A DNA stretch of 64,000 bases from Xiheimicrobium sp033763395 (GTDB taxonomy: Bacteria; Myxococcota; Myxococcia; Myxococcales; Myxococcaceae), in assembly GCA_033763395.1 (NCBI GenBank), contig JANRKQ010000110.1:1-64000 (forward strand), given 5' to 3'. Each line of letters starts with the position of its first letter. Within the stretch, counting starts at the first letter, position 1. Shown piece after piece: positions 57,087 to 64,000 of this stretch. Below the pieces are notes generated by a model. The model saw nothing but the letters and a program-made list of their open reading frames with translations, was not told the DNA's origin and did not search any database. Made by a program: the position numbers and the translations under genes.

Positions 57087-57128
57087 TCCTTGCCCAGGCG
57101 GCCCGGCGACCACCCACGAGCTCGGGGC

Positions 57129-57144
57129 TGTCACCAGACTTGCA
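57129..57144 (+). promoter_or_regulatory. Possible sigma-54-like promoter
   Basis: TGTCACCAGACTTGCA has a perfect -12 element (TTGCA) and a -24 element with one mismatch in the invariant GG (TGTCACC versus TGGCACG). A transcript would start about two bases before the ATG at 57157, where no Shine-Dalgarno site is seen, as at the 41892 gene. Confidence 0.3.
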
Positions 57145-57156
57145 CGGCGCCGTTGC

Positions 57157-60100
57157 ATGCGTGTGCGTTCGAGGTCCTCGAGAGGGGTCGGCCGTGGCGG
57201 CGTTGCGACGGTTGGCCTGCTCTCGCTGGCGTGCACCCTGGTGGGCTGTCGAGCGGGGCGACTCGACGAGGCCCGCGGCCGGCTGTTCGTCGTGAAGCCC
57301 CCGCCCGGTGAAGCCCTCGACCTGGGCCCCGTGTTCGTCGGGCAGCGCGCGACGGAAGAGGTGCAGCTGCTCAACGCGGGGACGGCGAGCCTCCGTGTCT
57401 CGGCGGTGCAGGTGACCGACCCGCGCTTCGAGACGAGCTTCAGCGACGCGCTCGTCATCGAGCCGGGCTCGACGGCCGACCTGGTGGTGCACTTCGCGCC
57501 TCCGCTCGACACCGAAGTCTCGGCGTTCGGTGCGACGCCCTTCGAGGGTGAGCTGCGGATCGAGGCCGACGACGCGCTGCCCCCGGACGACGAGGCGACA
57601 GTCTCGCTCCGGGGCGCCGCCGTGTCTGGGGCGTGTGAGGTGCCCGCTCGGCTCGAGTTCGGCCGAATCGAGGTCGGCGCCGAGGCACGGCAGACCATCA
57701 CCCTTCGCAACCCGGCCGTCGTGCCCGTCGAGGTCACGACCGAGCGCATCACCTCGGAGCGTGGCCAGCAGGCCCTCTTCGGGCAGCCGCCGGGGACGCC
57801 GTCGGGCCAGATCGCGCTGGGGGCCGGGGCGTCGGTCGAGCTCGTGTTCACCTTCAGGCCCACCGAAGCCGTGGCGGCGTCGGCGCAGGTGCGGGTTCGC
57901 GCCGCCGCGCAGTGCCCATGGGTCGACGTGGTCCTGACTGGCGAGGGAGCGCGCGACGTCCTGGCGTGGGGGCCGACGGCGCTCGACTTCGGGTTCGTCG
58001 CCGTGGGCACATCGACGAGCGCGCCGGTGCAGTTCGACAACGCCTCGTCCACCCCCGTCGAGGTGCGCACGAGCGCGACCGGCGACGTCAGTGTCAGCCC
58101 TGCGACGCTCTCGGTCGCCGCGAAGGGCTCCGCGACCGTGCAGGTCACCTTCACACCGACCCGGCCAGGCGCGAGGGCGGGCTCCGTTCGTTTCTCGACC
58201 AGCGCGCGCCTTCAGCCCGAGGGCGTCGTCCCCTGGACGGGGAATGGTGGTGGGCCTCGCGCACGAGTGTCGCCCCGGCCGCTGGCGTTCGGCGTGGTGC
58301 CGTTCCTCGCCGGCGCGACGGCGCCCCTGGCCCGACGGCGGCTGTTCGTCGAGAGCATCGGCACGGGTGGGACCGACCCGCGCGCCGCGCTCGTCGTGAC
58401 GTCCGCCGAGGCCGACGGCGCCCCCCAGCTGACGCTGCAGGGGCCGACGTCGATTCCTCCGCTCCGGGCGGGCGAGCGGGCGGAGTTCGCGGTGACGCTC
58501 CTGCCGACCCAGCCCGGCGCTGGCGCCGCGAACGTGCGCGTGGTGACGAACGACCCGAGCACGCCCGAGGTCACCGTTCCCGTGAGCTGGACCGCGGTGT
58601 CGACGCCCGAGTGCGACCTCACCGTGGGGCCGGCGCGGCTTGCCTTCGGGCTGGTCTCGATGCCGCACCGGCGCGAGCTGCGGGCGCTCGTCGTCAACAC
58701 GTCGCTGGCCCCGTGCGCGATCACGTCGATCGACCTTGCCCCCGGAACGGACCGCGACTTCACGCTCGTCAGGGGGCCGCAACAGTCGGTGACCCTCGCG
58801 CCGGGGGCCCAGCTCGAGGTGGCCGTCGCCTTCTCACCCACCCGACAAGGGTCGGGGCTCGAGCGGAGGACCGGGCAGCTCCAGGTGCTCGTCCCTTCAC
58901 GGACGAGCCCCCTCAAGGCCGTCGACCTCGACGCGCTGGCCGGGAGCGCCTGCCTCGTCGCGCTGCCCGATTCGGTCGACTTCGGCACGGTGCCCGTCGG
59001 CTGCCGGTCCGCCGAACGCCAGCTTCAGCTCTTCAACGTCTGCGCGACGCCCGTGCAGCTCGACCGGATCTCGGTCGAGGCCTGCTCGACGAGCCCGTGC
59101 CCCTTCGTGACGGGGGTCAACACCCTGCCGGCCATTCTCGCCAGCAACGACTCGCTGGCGGTGTCCATGCGTGCAGCTCCGTCGACCGCCGGTGTCGCGA
59201 CGGCGAACCTCGTCGTGCTCGCGGCGGGCGTGACGCCCGTCGAGGTGGTGGTGCCGCTCCGCCTCTCTGCTGGCGCGCAGATGGTGCACGAAGACAGCAC
59301 GCTCCTGCCCAGTACGCCGCAGGTCGACCTGCTGCTCGTCATCGACGACAGCTGCTCGATGGCTGCCAAGCAGAGCGCCCTGCGCGCGAACTTCCAGGCG
59401 CTCTTCGCGGCCACCCAGCGCAGCGCGACGAGCTTCCACTTCGGCGTGACGACGACCGACATCGACCAGGGCCCGGCCGGCAGGCTCATCGGCGACCCGT
59501 CGAACCCGGTGGTGTTGAACGAGACGACGCCCAACCTCGCGGCGCTGTTCCAGCAGAAGGTGCAGGTCGGCATCAGGGGCTCGTCGTTCGAGCACGGGCT
59601 GGCAGCGGCGGCCCGGGCGCTCTCGCCGGAGTTGCTGCAGACCACCAACGCCGGTTTCCTGCGCAGCGAGGCGCGGCTCGCGGTGCTGTTCGTCACCGAC
59701 GCGAACGAACAGTCCGAAGGGCCGTGGGAGCGCTGGGCGGCGGAGCTGTTCGCCGTGAAGGGGGCGGGGCGACCCGAGGCCTTCACCGCACACGGCTTCG
59801 TCAACCTCAACCGCGCGGGCACTGCGGGGCACTTCGAGTCACCCGCCCCTTGTCGGCACGACGGCCCGCCCGACGACGCGCACCCGTGGGCCACGCGCCG
59901 TTACTCGCGACTCATCGAACGGACCGGCGGGGAGCGCGCCGACATCTGCCTCATCGACTGGGCGCCCATTCTGAGCCGCATCTCGGGCCGCACCTTCGCG
60001 GTGCAATCGAGCTTCCCGCTCACGTCGGCGCCAGACGCTTCGAGCAGCGTCGTCGTGCTCGTCGACGGCAGGTCGGTGCCGTCCCTGCAGGGCAACGCCG

Positions 60101-60207
60101 TGGTGTGGCGCTACCTGCCCGAGAGCAACAGCGTTCGATTCGAAGAGCCCTTCCTCCCCACACCGGGCCAACGCGTCACGGTGCGCTACCAGGTGGTCTG
60201 CCAATGA
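57157..60207 (+). CDS. Lipoprotein with ASH-like domains and a vWA domain
   Basis: A 1016-residue lipoprotein. I chose ATG 57157; the signal VATVGLLSLACTLVGC ends at lipid Cys31. At least six ASH/HYDIN-type beta-sandwich repeats follow (LDLGPVFVGQRATEEVQLLN; LEFGRIEVGAEARQTITLRN; LDFGFVAVGTSTSAPVQF; LAFGLVSMPHRRELRALVV; VDFGTVPVGCRSAERQLQL). A von Willebrand A-like domain begins at about 725 with the MIDAS motif IDDSCSM (730-735, Asp-x-Ser-x-Ser) and LAVLFVTDANEQSEG. This pairing is common in myxobacterial surface lipoproteins. The stop overlaps the next start (ATGA), so it forms an operon with the following giant gene. Likely protein-protein adhesion. Confidence 0.9.
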   Translation: MRVRSRSSRGVGRGGVATVGLLSLACTLVGCRAGRLDEARGRLFVVKPPPGEALDLGPVFVGQRATEEVQLLNAGTASLRVSAVQVTDPRFETSFSDALVIEPGSTADLVVHFAPPLDTEVSAFGATPFEGELRIEADDALPPDDEATVSLRGAAVSGACEVPARLEFGRIEVGAEARQTITLRNPAVVPVEVTTERITSERGQQALFGQPPGTPSGQIALGAGASVELVFTFRPTEAVAASAQVRVRAAAQCPWVDVVLTGEGARDVLAWGPTALDFGFVAVGTSTSAPVQFDNASSTPVEVRTSATGDVSVSPATLSVAAKGSATVQVTFTPTRPGARAGSVRFSTSARLQPEGVVPWTGNGGGPRARVSPRPLAFGVVPFLAGATAPLARRRLFVESIGTGGTDPRAALVVTSAEADGAPQLTLQGPTSIPPLRAGERAEFAVTLLPTQPGAGAANVRVVTNDPSTPEVTVPVSWTAVSTPECDLTVGPARLAFGLVSMPHRRELRALVVNTSLAPCAITSIDLAPGTDRDFTLVRGPQQSVTLAPGAQLEVAVAFSPTRQGSGLERRTGQLQVLVPSRTSPLKAVDLDALAGSACLVALPDSVDFGTVPVGCRSAERQLQLFNVCATPVQLDRISVEACSTSPCPFVTGVNTLPAILASNDSLAVSMRAAPSTAGVATANLVVLAAGVTPVEVVVPLRLSAGAQMVHEDSTLLPSTPQVDLLLVIDDSCSMAAKQSALRANFQALFAATQRSATSFHFGVTTTDIDQGPAGRLIGDPSNPVVLNETTPNLAALFQQKVQVGIRGSSFEHGLAAAARALSPELLQTTNAGFLRSEARLAVLFVTDANEQSEGPWERWAAELFAVKGAGRPEAFTAHGFVNLNRAGTAGHFESPAPCRHDGPPDDAHPWATRRYSRLIERTGGERADICLIDWAPILSRISGRTFAVQSSFPLTSAPDASSSVVVLVDGRSVPSLQGNAVVWRYLPESNSVRFEEPFLPTPGQRVTVRYQVVCQ

Positions 60208-63200
60208 CCCGAGCCCTCGTGTTGCTGTCGGCCCTCGCCACGAACGCCCTCGCGCAGCCCCTCGCCGCTCGGGGTGGACTGCCACCGCTGACGGGCGCAC
60301 AGCCGGTGACGGTGGGCGCCAGAGCGGGGGGCGCCTGGGCGCCGAACGACGAGGGGTACGCGACGCTCCCGCTCGGGTTCTCGTTCCCGTTCGGCGGGCA
60401 GTCGTACGGCGAGGTGGGCGTGTCGACGAATGGAGTGCTCGTCTTCGGCGCCGAGCGGCGCTGGTGTGACACCTCGGTGGTGGACACGGCGTGCCCCTTC
60501 ACCCGGGGCGCGCTGGGGGCGTGGGCCCCTCGAGCGGTCATCGCGCCGTGGTGGAGTGACCTCACGGTCCGCGGAGGCGTCACCGTCGCCCGCCCGGGGC
60601 CCGGCGCCTTCACGGTCGACTTCGCGGACGCCACCTTCAGCAGCGGCGGCCCATCGAACACGGCGCGGGTCAACTTCCGGGTCTCGCTCTTCGCCAGCGG
60701 GCTGGTGCTCATGCACTACGGGCCCTCGTCGGGCAGCTTCATTCCTCCGAACGTCTCGGGTCCCGGCCTGTCGCCGCCAGCGACCGCGGTCGGCGTGGTC
60801 GAGCCGTCGGGCGCCGCCACCCCATGGCTTCCATGCGCGTCGAGCGGGAGCTGCACCATGACGAGTTTCCCGACGGGCACCCTGCTCACCGGGCCTCTGA
60901 GTGGCAGCTTCGAGGCCGTCGCGCTGAGGGCGGGGCTGGCCGCGCGCGACGCCGGCGCCACCGTCGTCGACGGCGAGGCCACCGCGCTCGGAATGGTGGG
61001 CAGTCTGGGCTGGCGAGCGGTGGCTTCGGAAGACGACGTGCTCGACCCGGCCGACGTCGAGATCGTCTCCGAGCAACCTCCGCTGTCGCTGACGCCGGGC
61101 GTGACGACGGCCTTCTCGGCCGCGGCGTCGCTGGGCGCGGTGCCCGCTGGCGAACGCTACGTCTTGATCGAACTCGACCCGGCGAGGCGCGCGACGCAGA
61201 GCACGACCGTCAACGATGTCACCGCCGCCGGCCCCTTCGCCTTCGGAGCCGTGGACTTCGTGGCCCACCGACTCGACCAACCCCCATCGCTGAACCCCTC
61301 GGTGCCCACCCTCATCACCTTCGCCATCGAGAACCGGGGCACCCAAGCGGCGATGGCGCCGTGGCGGCTCGTCGCCTCTCGCACCCAGGGTGCGTACGAC
61401 GCCCAGACACCCGTCATCGCGAGCGGCACCGTCGCCGTGCCGGGCCTGTCGGTCGTGACGGTGGCCGCGCCGGCGACCTTCACGCCCGAGTTCCCCTGGG
61501 AGACCTCGCGTGCGGTGGCGCTGCTCGTCGACGTCGGCAACGTCGTCGCAGAGGCCCTCGAGACGAACAACGTGCGCGCGGTGACCAACGTGCCCATCGG
61601 CCTGCCGAACTACCGGCTCGATGAGCTCGTCGTGAAGGACCTCGATGGCGTCGCGGTGTCCCAGGTGCCACCCGGAGCGACGGTGACGCTCGAGCTCCGC
61701 CTGTCGAACCCGTCGGCGGTCGTCGCGCCGGCGACGCAGGTGCTCCTGCTGCTCTCAGACGATCTGGCCGCGAACCTCCTCAGCGACACGATCGTCGGGG
61801 TCGAGGCCATTCCTCAAATGCAGCCGGGCGCGAGCGTCACGCGCAGGACCGTGGTGACGCTCCCCCTCGTCGACCGCCAGGGCCTGTCGCTCGACCGCCG
61901 GCGCTTCCGGCTGCTCGCGGCAGTCGACACGAGCAACCTGGTGGCCGAACGGGCCGAAGACGACAACCTGGCGGCGGCCGCTGACTTTCTCGAGGTCTCG
62001 AGCGTGACGACCGACCTCGTCGCGCTGCGCGCAGAGGGGCCGTCACGCACCGCCGGCGGCGAGATCGCCACCGTCCGCTGTCTCGTCGCCAACCGCAGCC
62101 CCCAGCGCCAGCCGCTCGTTCGGGTCGACGCGGTCCTCTCCCCCAACCCCCGCATCTCGCCGGGGGACGTGGCGCTGCCCACCGAAGGCGGCCCCCGGGC
62201 CATCAGCCTCGACGCCGGAACCCAGCTCTCGGTGGCCTTCGACGTGCGGGTGCCTGACTGGGTGTCGCCCGGTGACTGGTTCACCGGGTGCCTCGTCGAC
62301 GGCGACGCACAGGTGCCCGAATCGAACGAGACGAACAACGGCGTCGCAGGGCTGACGCCGACCACCGTGGCCGCAGGCTTCGTGTCGGTGGACTCGGTGC
62401 TGCCAGATGCGAGGGTGGGCGTCAGCTATGCCGCGCGGCTCCTCGCCAGCGGCGCGACGGACGAGGTGCGCTGGGCCGCTCGGGGCGCCCTCCCGGCGGG
62501 CCTCCAGTTGTCGGCTGACGGAGTCGTCTCGGGTCTCCCCGCAGCCCCTGGCGTCTTCGCCCTCGAGGTCGAAGCCACCGCTGGCCCCAGGCGCATCAGC
62601 GGGCTCGCCTACCTTCGGGTGAGCGGCAGCGGGTCGGTGTTGACGTTCACCACCCGGGCCCTGCCGGCGGTCGTCGAGGGTGTCACCAGCGCGCTTCAGG
62701 TGGGCGTCAGCGGCGGCGAGCCCCCGCTGCGGTTCTCGGTCATGGGCGCCCTGCCACCGGGCCTCGCCCTGTCCCCCACCGGCGTGCTGAGCGGCGTGGT
62801 GGCCTCGGGCCTCGAGCAGCGGCGGTGGCCGGTCACCCTCACGGTCGCGGACGCCGCCGGGCGAACGGCCAGGGTCGACCTCGAGGTGAACGTCGCAGCG
62901 CGGGGAAACCTCGTCGTGGTGGCGCCAGCGCTGCCCACGGTGCCGCAAGGCCAGCGCCTGACGTTCCCGCTCGCGGCGCGGAGCATCGACGGCAGCGGGC
63001 TCCGCGACCCGATTCGGTGGGAAGCACGTGGGCTCCCCGACGGGGTTCGGCTCGAAGAGGGGCCCGTGCGCCTCGAGGGGGCTCCAGGGGAGCCCGGGCT
63101 CTCGCTCGTCGAGCTCTCGGTGACCGACGGCCTCGGCCGGACTGGAGCGACACGCCTCGCGCTGCACGTCGTCTCGAGTGCCCTGGCCGTCAGGCTCGAA

Positions 63201-64000
63201 GGGGAGCGCACCGTCGCGCGAGGTCGTACGCCGACGCTCCGGCTCGTCTGCCCAGACGTCGAGTGCACCACCACCGCCGTCAGTGGAGCCCCGCCGCCCG
63301 GCGTGACCGTGGCCCTCGATGGGACCCTCGCTGGGGTCGTGGAACCGTCGGCGCCGGGAGCGACCTTCGCCTTCCTCGTGCGGGTGACCGACGCCGCTGG
63401 TCGCACCGCCCTCGTGCCGGTCGCGATCTCGGTCGAAGCCGAGCCCACCGGCTGCGCTGCGGCGCCAGGCCTCCTCATCCCACTGGCCGGGGTGCTGGCC
63501 GCGCGCCGCCGTCGCCGGGGGTTGATCCTCGTCCTCGGCCTGGGGCTGGCGACGCCTGCCTTCGCCCAGGGACCGAGCATCGAGCAGTACCAACGAACGG
63601 CCCCCCGCCCGATTCAGTACGAGCCACTCCAGGGCGCCGACGTGTCGCGGCTCGGCACCGCCTTCAGCGGGCGCGTCGACCTGCCGTTCCCGTTCCAGAT
63701 CTTCGGCGTGGCGATTCCCTTCGTGACGATGAACGCGACCGGCAGCCTGCAGCTGCCGGGCGGCTTCAGCCTCGATGCAGTCCGGGTGTGGAATGGGCAG
63801 GGCTTCACCGTCGGAGAAGGGCGCTGGGCCGTGCGGGGCACGGCGCCTCGGCGCACTGCCATCTTCGAGTGGCACGAGCTGTCGACGGGGACGGTGAGCA
63901 CCACGCTCCAGGTCGTGCTCGAGGAGCGGACGAACGCGATCCGCTTCCGCGTCTCGCCGAGGGCCCCAATCGAGGGCAGCTCGTTCGTCGGCGTCAGCCT
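60204..64000 (+). CDS. Giant exported CARDB / putative-Ig protein with internal MYXO-CTERM, partial (3' end off the right edge)
   Basis: I read this frame open from ATG 60204 to the window end, at least 1265 residues. Signal peptide TRALVLLSALATNALA|Q. Module 1: a nidogen-like opening (LGFSFPFGGQSYGEVGVSTNG, 50-75), three CARDB-type beta-sandwiches (LITFAIENRGTQAA; VTLELRLSNPSAVVA; ATVRCLVANRSPQRQP, each ending in a (N/D)..VAE.....DDN/ETNN element), then several putative-Ig repeats (LPAGLQLSADGVVSGLP; LPPGLALSPTGVLSGVV; LTVADAAGRTA). It ends with a MYXO-CTERM signal (Cys1084, hydrophobic, Arg 1101-1105), followed without a stop by a new signal peptide (TPAFA|Q) and module 2. Module 2 opens with a nidogen-like segment again (FSGRVDLPFPFQIFGV). 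The gene starts in the preceding stop (ATGA). Confidence 0.85.
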   Translation, partial: MTRALVLLSALATNALAQPLAARGGLPPLTGAQPVTVGARAGGAWAPNDEGYATLPLGFSFPFGGQSYGEVGVSTNGVLVFGAERRWCDTSVVDTACPFTRGALGAWAPRAVIAPWWSDLTVRGGVTVARPGPGAFTVDFADATFSSGGPSNTARVNFRVSLFASGLVLMHYGPSSGSFIPPNVSGPGLSPPATAVGVVEPSGAATPWLPCASSGSCTMTSFPTGTLLTGPLSGSFEAVALRAGLAARDAGATVVDGEATALGMVGSLGWRAVASEDDVLDPADVEIVSEQPPLSLTPGVTTAFSAAASLGAVPAGERYVLIELDPARRATQSTTVNDVTAAGPFAFGAVDFVAHRLDQPPSLNPSVPTLITFAIENRGTQAAMAPWRLVASRTQGAYDAQTPVIASGTVAVPGLSVVTVAAPATFTPEFPWETSRAVALLVDVGNVVAEALETNNVRAVTNVPIGLPNYRLDELVVKDLDGVAVSQVPPGATVTLELRLSNPSAVVAPATQVLLLLSDDLAANLLSDTIVGVEAIPQMQPGASVTRRTVVTLPLVDRQGLSLDRRRFRLLAAVDTSNLVAERAEDDNLAAAADFLEVSSVTTDLVALRAEGPSRTAGGEIATVRCLVANRSPQRQPLVRVDAVLSPNPRISPGDVALPTEGGPRAISLDAGTQLSVAFDVRVPDWVSPGDWFTGCLVDGDAQVPESNETNNGVAGLTPTTVAAGFVSVDSVLPDARVGVSYAARLLASGATDEVRWAARGALPAGLQLSADGVVSGLPAAPGVFALEVEATAGPRRISGLAYLRVSGSGSVLTFTTRALPAVVEGVTSALQVGVSGGEPPLRFSVMGALPPGLALSPTGVLSGVVASGLEQRRWPVTLTVADAAGRTARVDLEVNVAARGNLVVVAPALPTVPQGQRLTFPLAARSIDGSGLRDPIRWEARGLPDGVRLEEGPVRLEGAPGEPGLSLVELSVTDGLGRTGATRLALHVVSSALAVRLEGERTVARGRTPTLRLVCPDVECTTTAVSGAPPPGVTVALDGTLAGVVEPSAPGATFAFLVRVTDAAGRTALVPVAISVEAEPTGCAAAPGLLIPLAGVLAARRRRRGLILVLGLGLATPAFAQGPSIEQYQRTAPRPIQYEPLQGADVSRLGTAFSGRVDLPFPFQIFGVAIPFVTMNATGSLQLPGGFSLDAVRVWNGQGFTVGEGRWAVRGTAPRRTAIFEWHELSTGTVSTTLQVVLEERTNAIRFRVSPRAPIEGSSFVGVS
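63453..63566 (+). other. Internal MYXO-CTERM / signal-peptide junction in the rightward giant gene
   Basis: Reads GCAAAPG (Cys1084), hydrophobic LLIPLAGVLAA, five Arg (codons 63504-63518), then GLILVLGLGLATPAFA|Q, a textbook signal peptide with an A-x-A cleavage site at about 1121. The frame is continuous. Same layout as the two junctions on the opposite strand. Confidence 0.82.

Overview
The window looks like chromosomal DNA of a myxobacterium (Myxococcota). The evidence is the very high GC with strong C/G preference at third codon positions, serine/threonine-kinase-type genes, myxobacterial surface proteins ending in MYXO-CTERM sorting signals (Cys motif, membrane segment, Arg cluster), many lipoproteins, and a complete type II secretion (gsp) operon. 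Genus cannot be fixed from this sequence. Coding density is high; the largest gap between genes is about 235 bp. I see no tRNA, rRNA, CRISPR array, insertion sequence or phage.

Layout. 0-8 kb: a 5'-complete GAF-domain gene running off the left edge, a secreted DUF4476 protein, a triple UspA protein, a pseudokinase fused to an MshEN (GspE N-terminal) domain, a lipoprotein, a receiver protein and a methyltransferase. 8-10 kb: a papain-like-fold candidate and a MYXO-CTERM alpha/beta hydrolase with a 26-bp dyad at its translation start. 10.3-25.3 kb: type II secretion operon in the order C'-C-D-E-F-(43 aa)-G-(40 aa)-H-I-J-K-L-M-N, mostly with 4-nt start/stop overlaps. It has two gspC paralogues and two tiny membrane-protein genes placed just before pseudopilin genes. 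25-29 kb: a Sel1-like protein, then a translationally coupled ECF sigma / zinc anti-sigma / caspase-like operon. 29.5-36.6 kb: purF, two coupled histidine kinase/receiver genes, and gyrA. 36.7-41.7 kb: leftward genes for a repeat-rich lipoprotein, a small membrane protein, a TerB-like protein, a degenerate sigma-54-activator fragment, an MshEN-receiver-adenylate cyclase and a membrane protein.

41.9-64 kb is a surface-protein island. A leftward operon of five genes, all overlapping at start and stop, encodes a 2515-residue secreted protein, a DUF1566 protein, two lipoproteins and a Ser/Thr kinase. A divergent operon encodes an ASH/vWA lipoprotein and a very long CARDB/putative-Ig protein that runs off the right edge. 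The most unusual signal is here. At three separate places (two in the leftward giant gene, one in the rightward one) a complete MYXO-CTERM signal is followed, without a stop codon, by a new export signal. The same five arginines serve as the cytoplasmic tail of the first and the n-region of the second. These genes therefore read as exported polyproteins with internal sort-and-restart junctions. Two intergenic regions of the island also share TGAGCAA direct repeats with identical 22-bp spacing and identical 71-nt distance to the downstream start codon.

The parts plausibly work together as an export and surface-display economy. The gsp machine could export secreted enzymes, MYXO-CTERM and lipoprotein signals hold surface proteins, and kinase, cyclase and MshEN proteins could supply regulation. 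That linkage is inference from context; the gene identities rest on motifs visible in the sequence.
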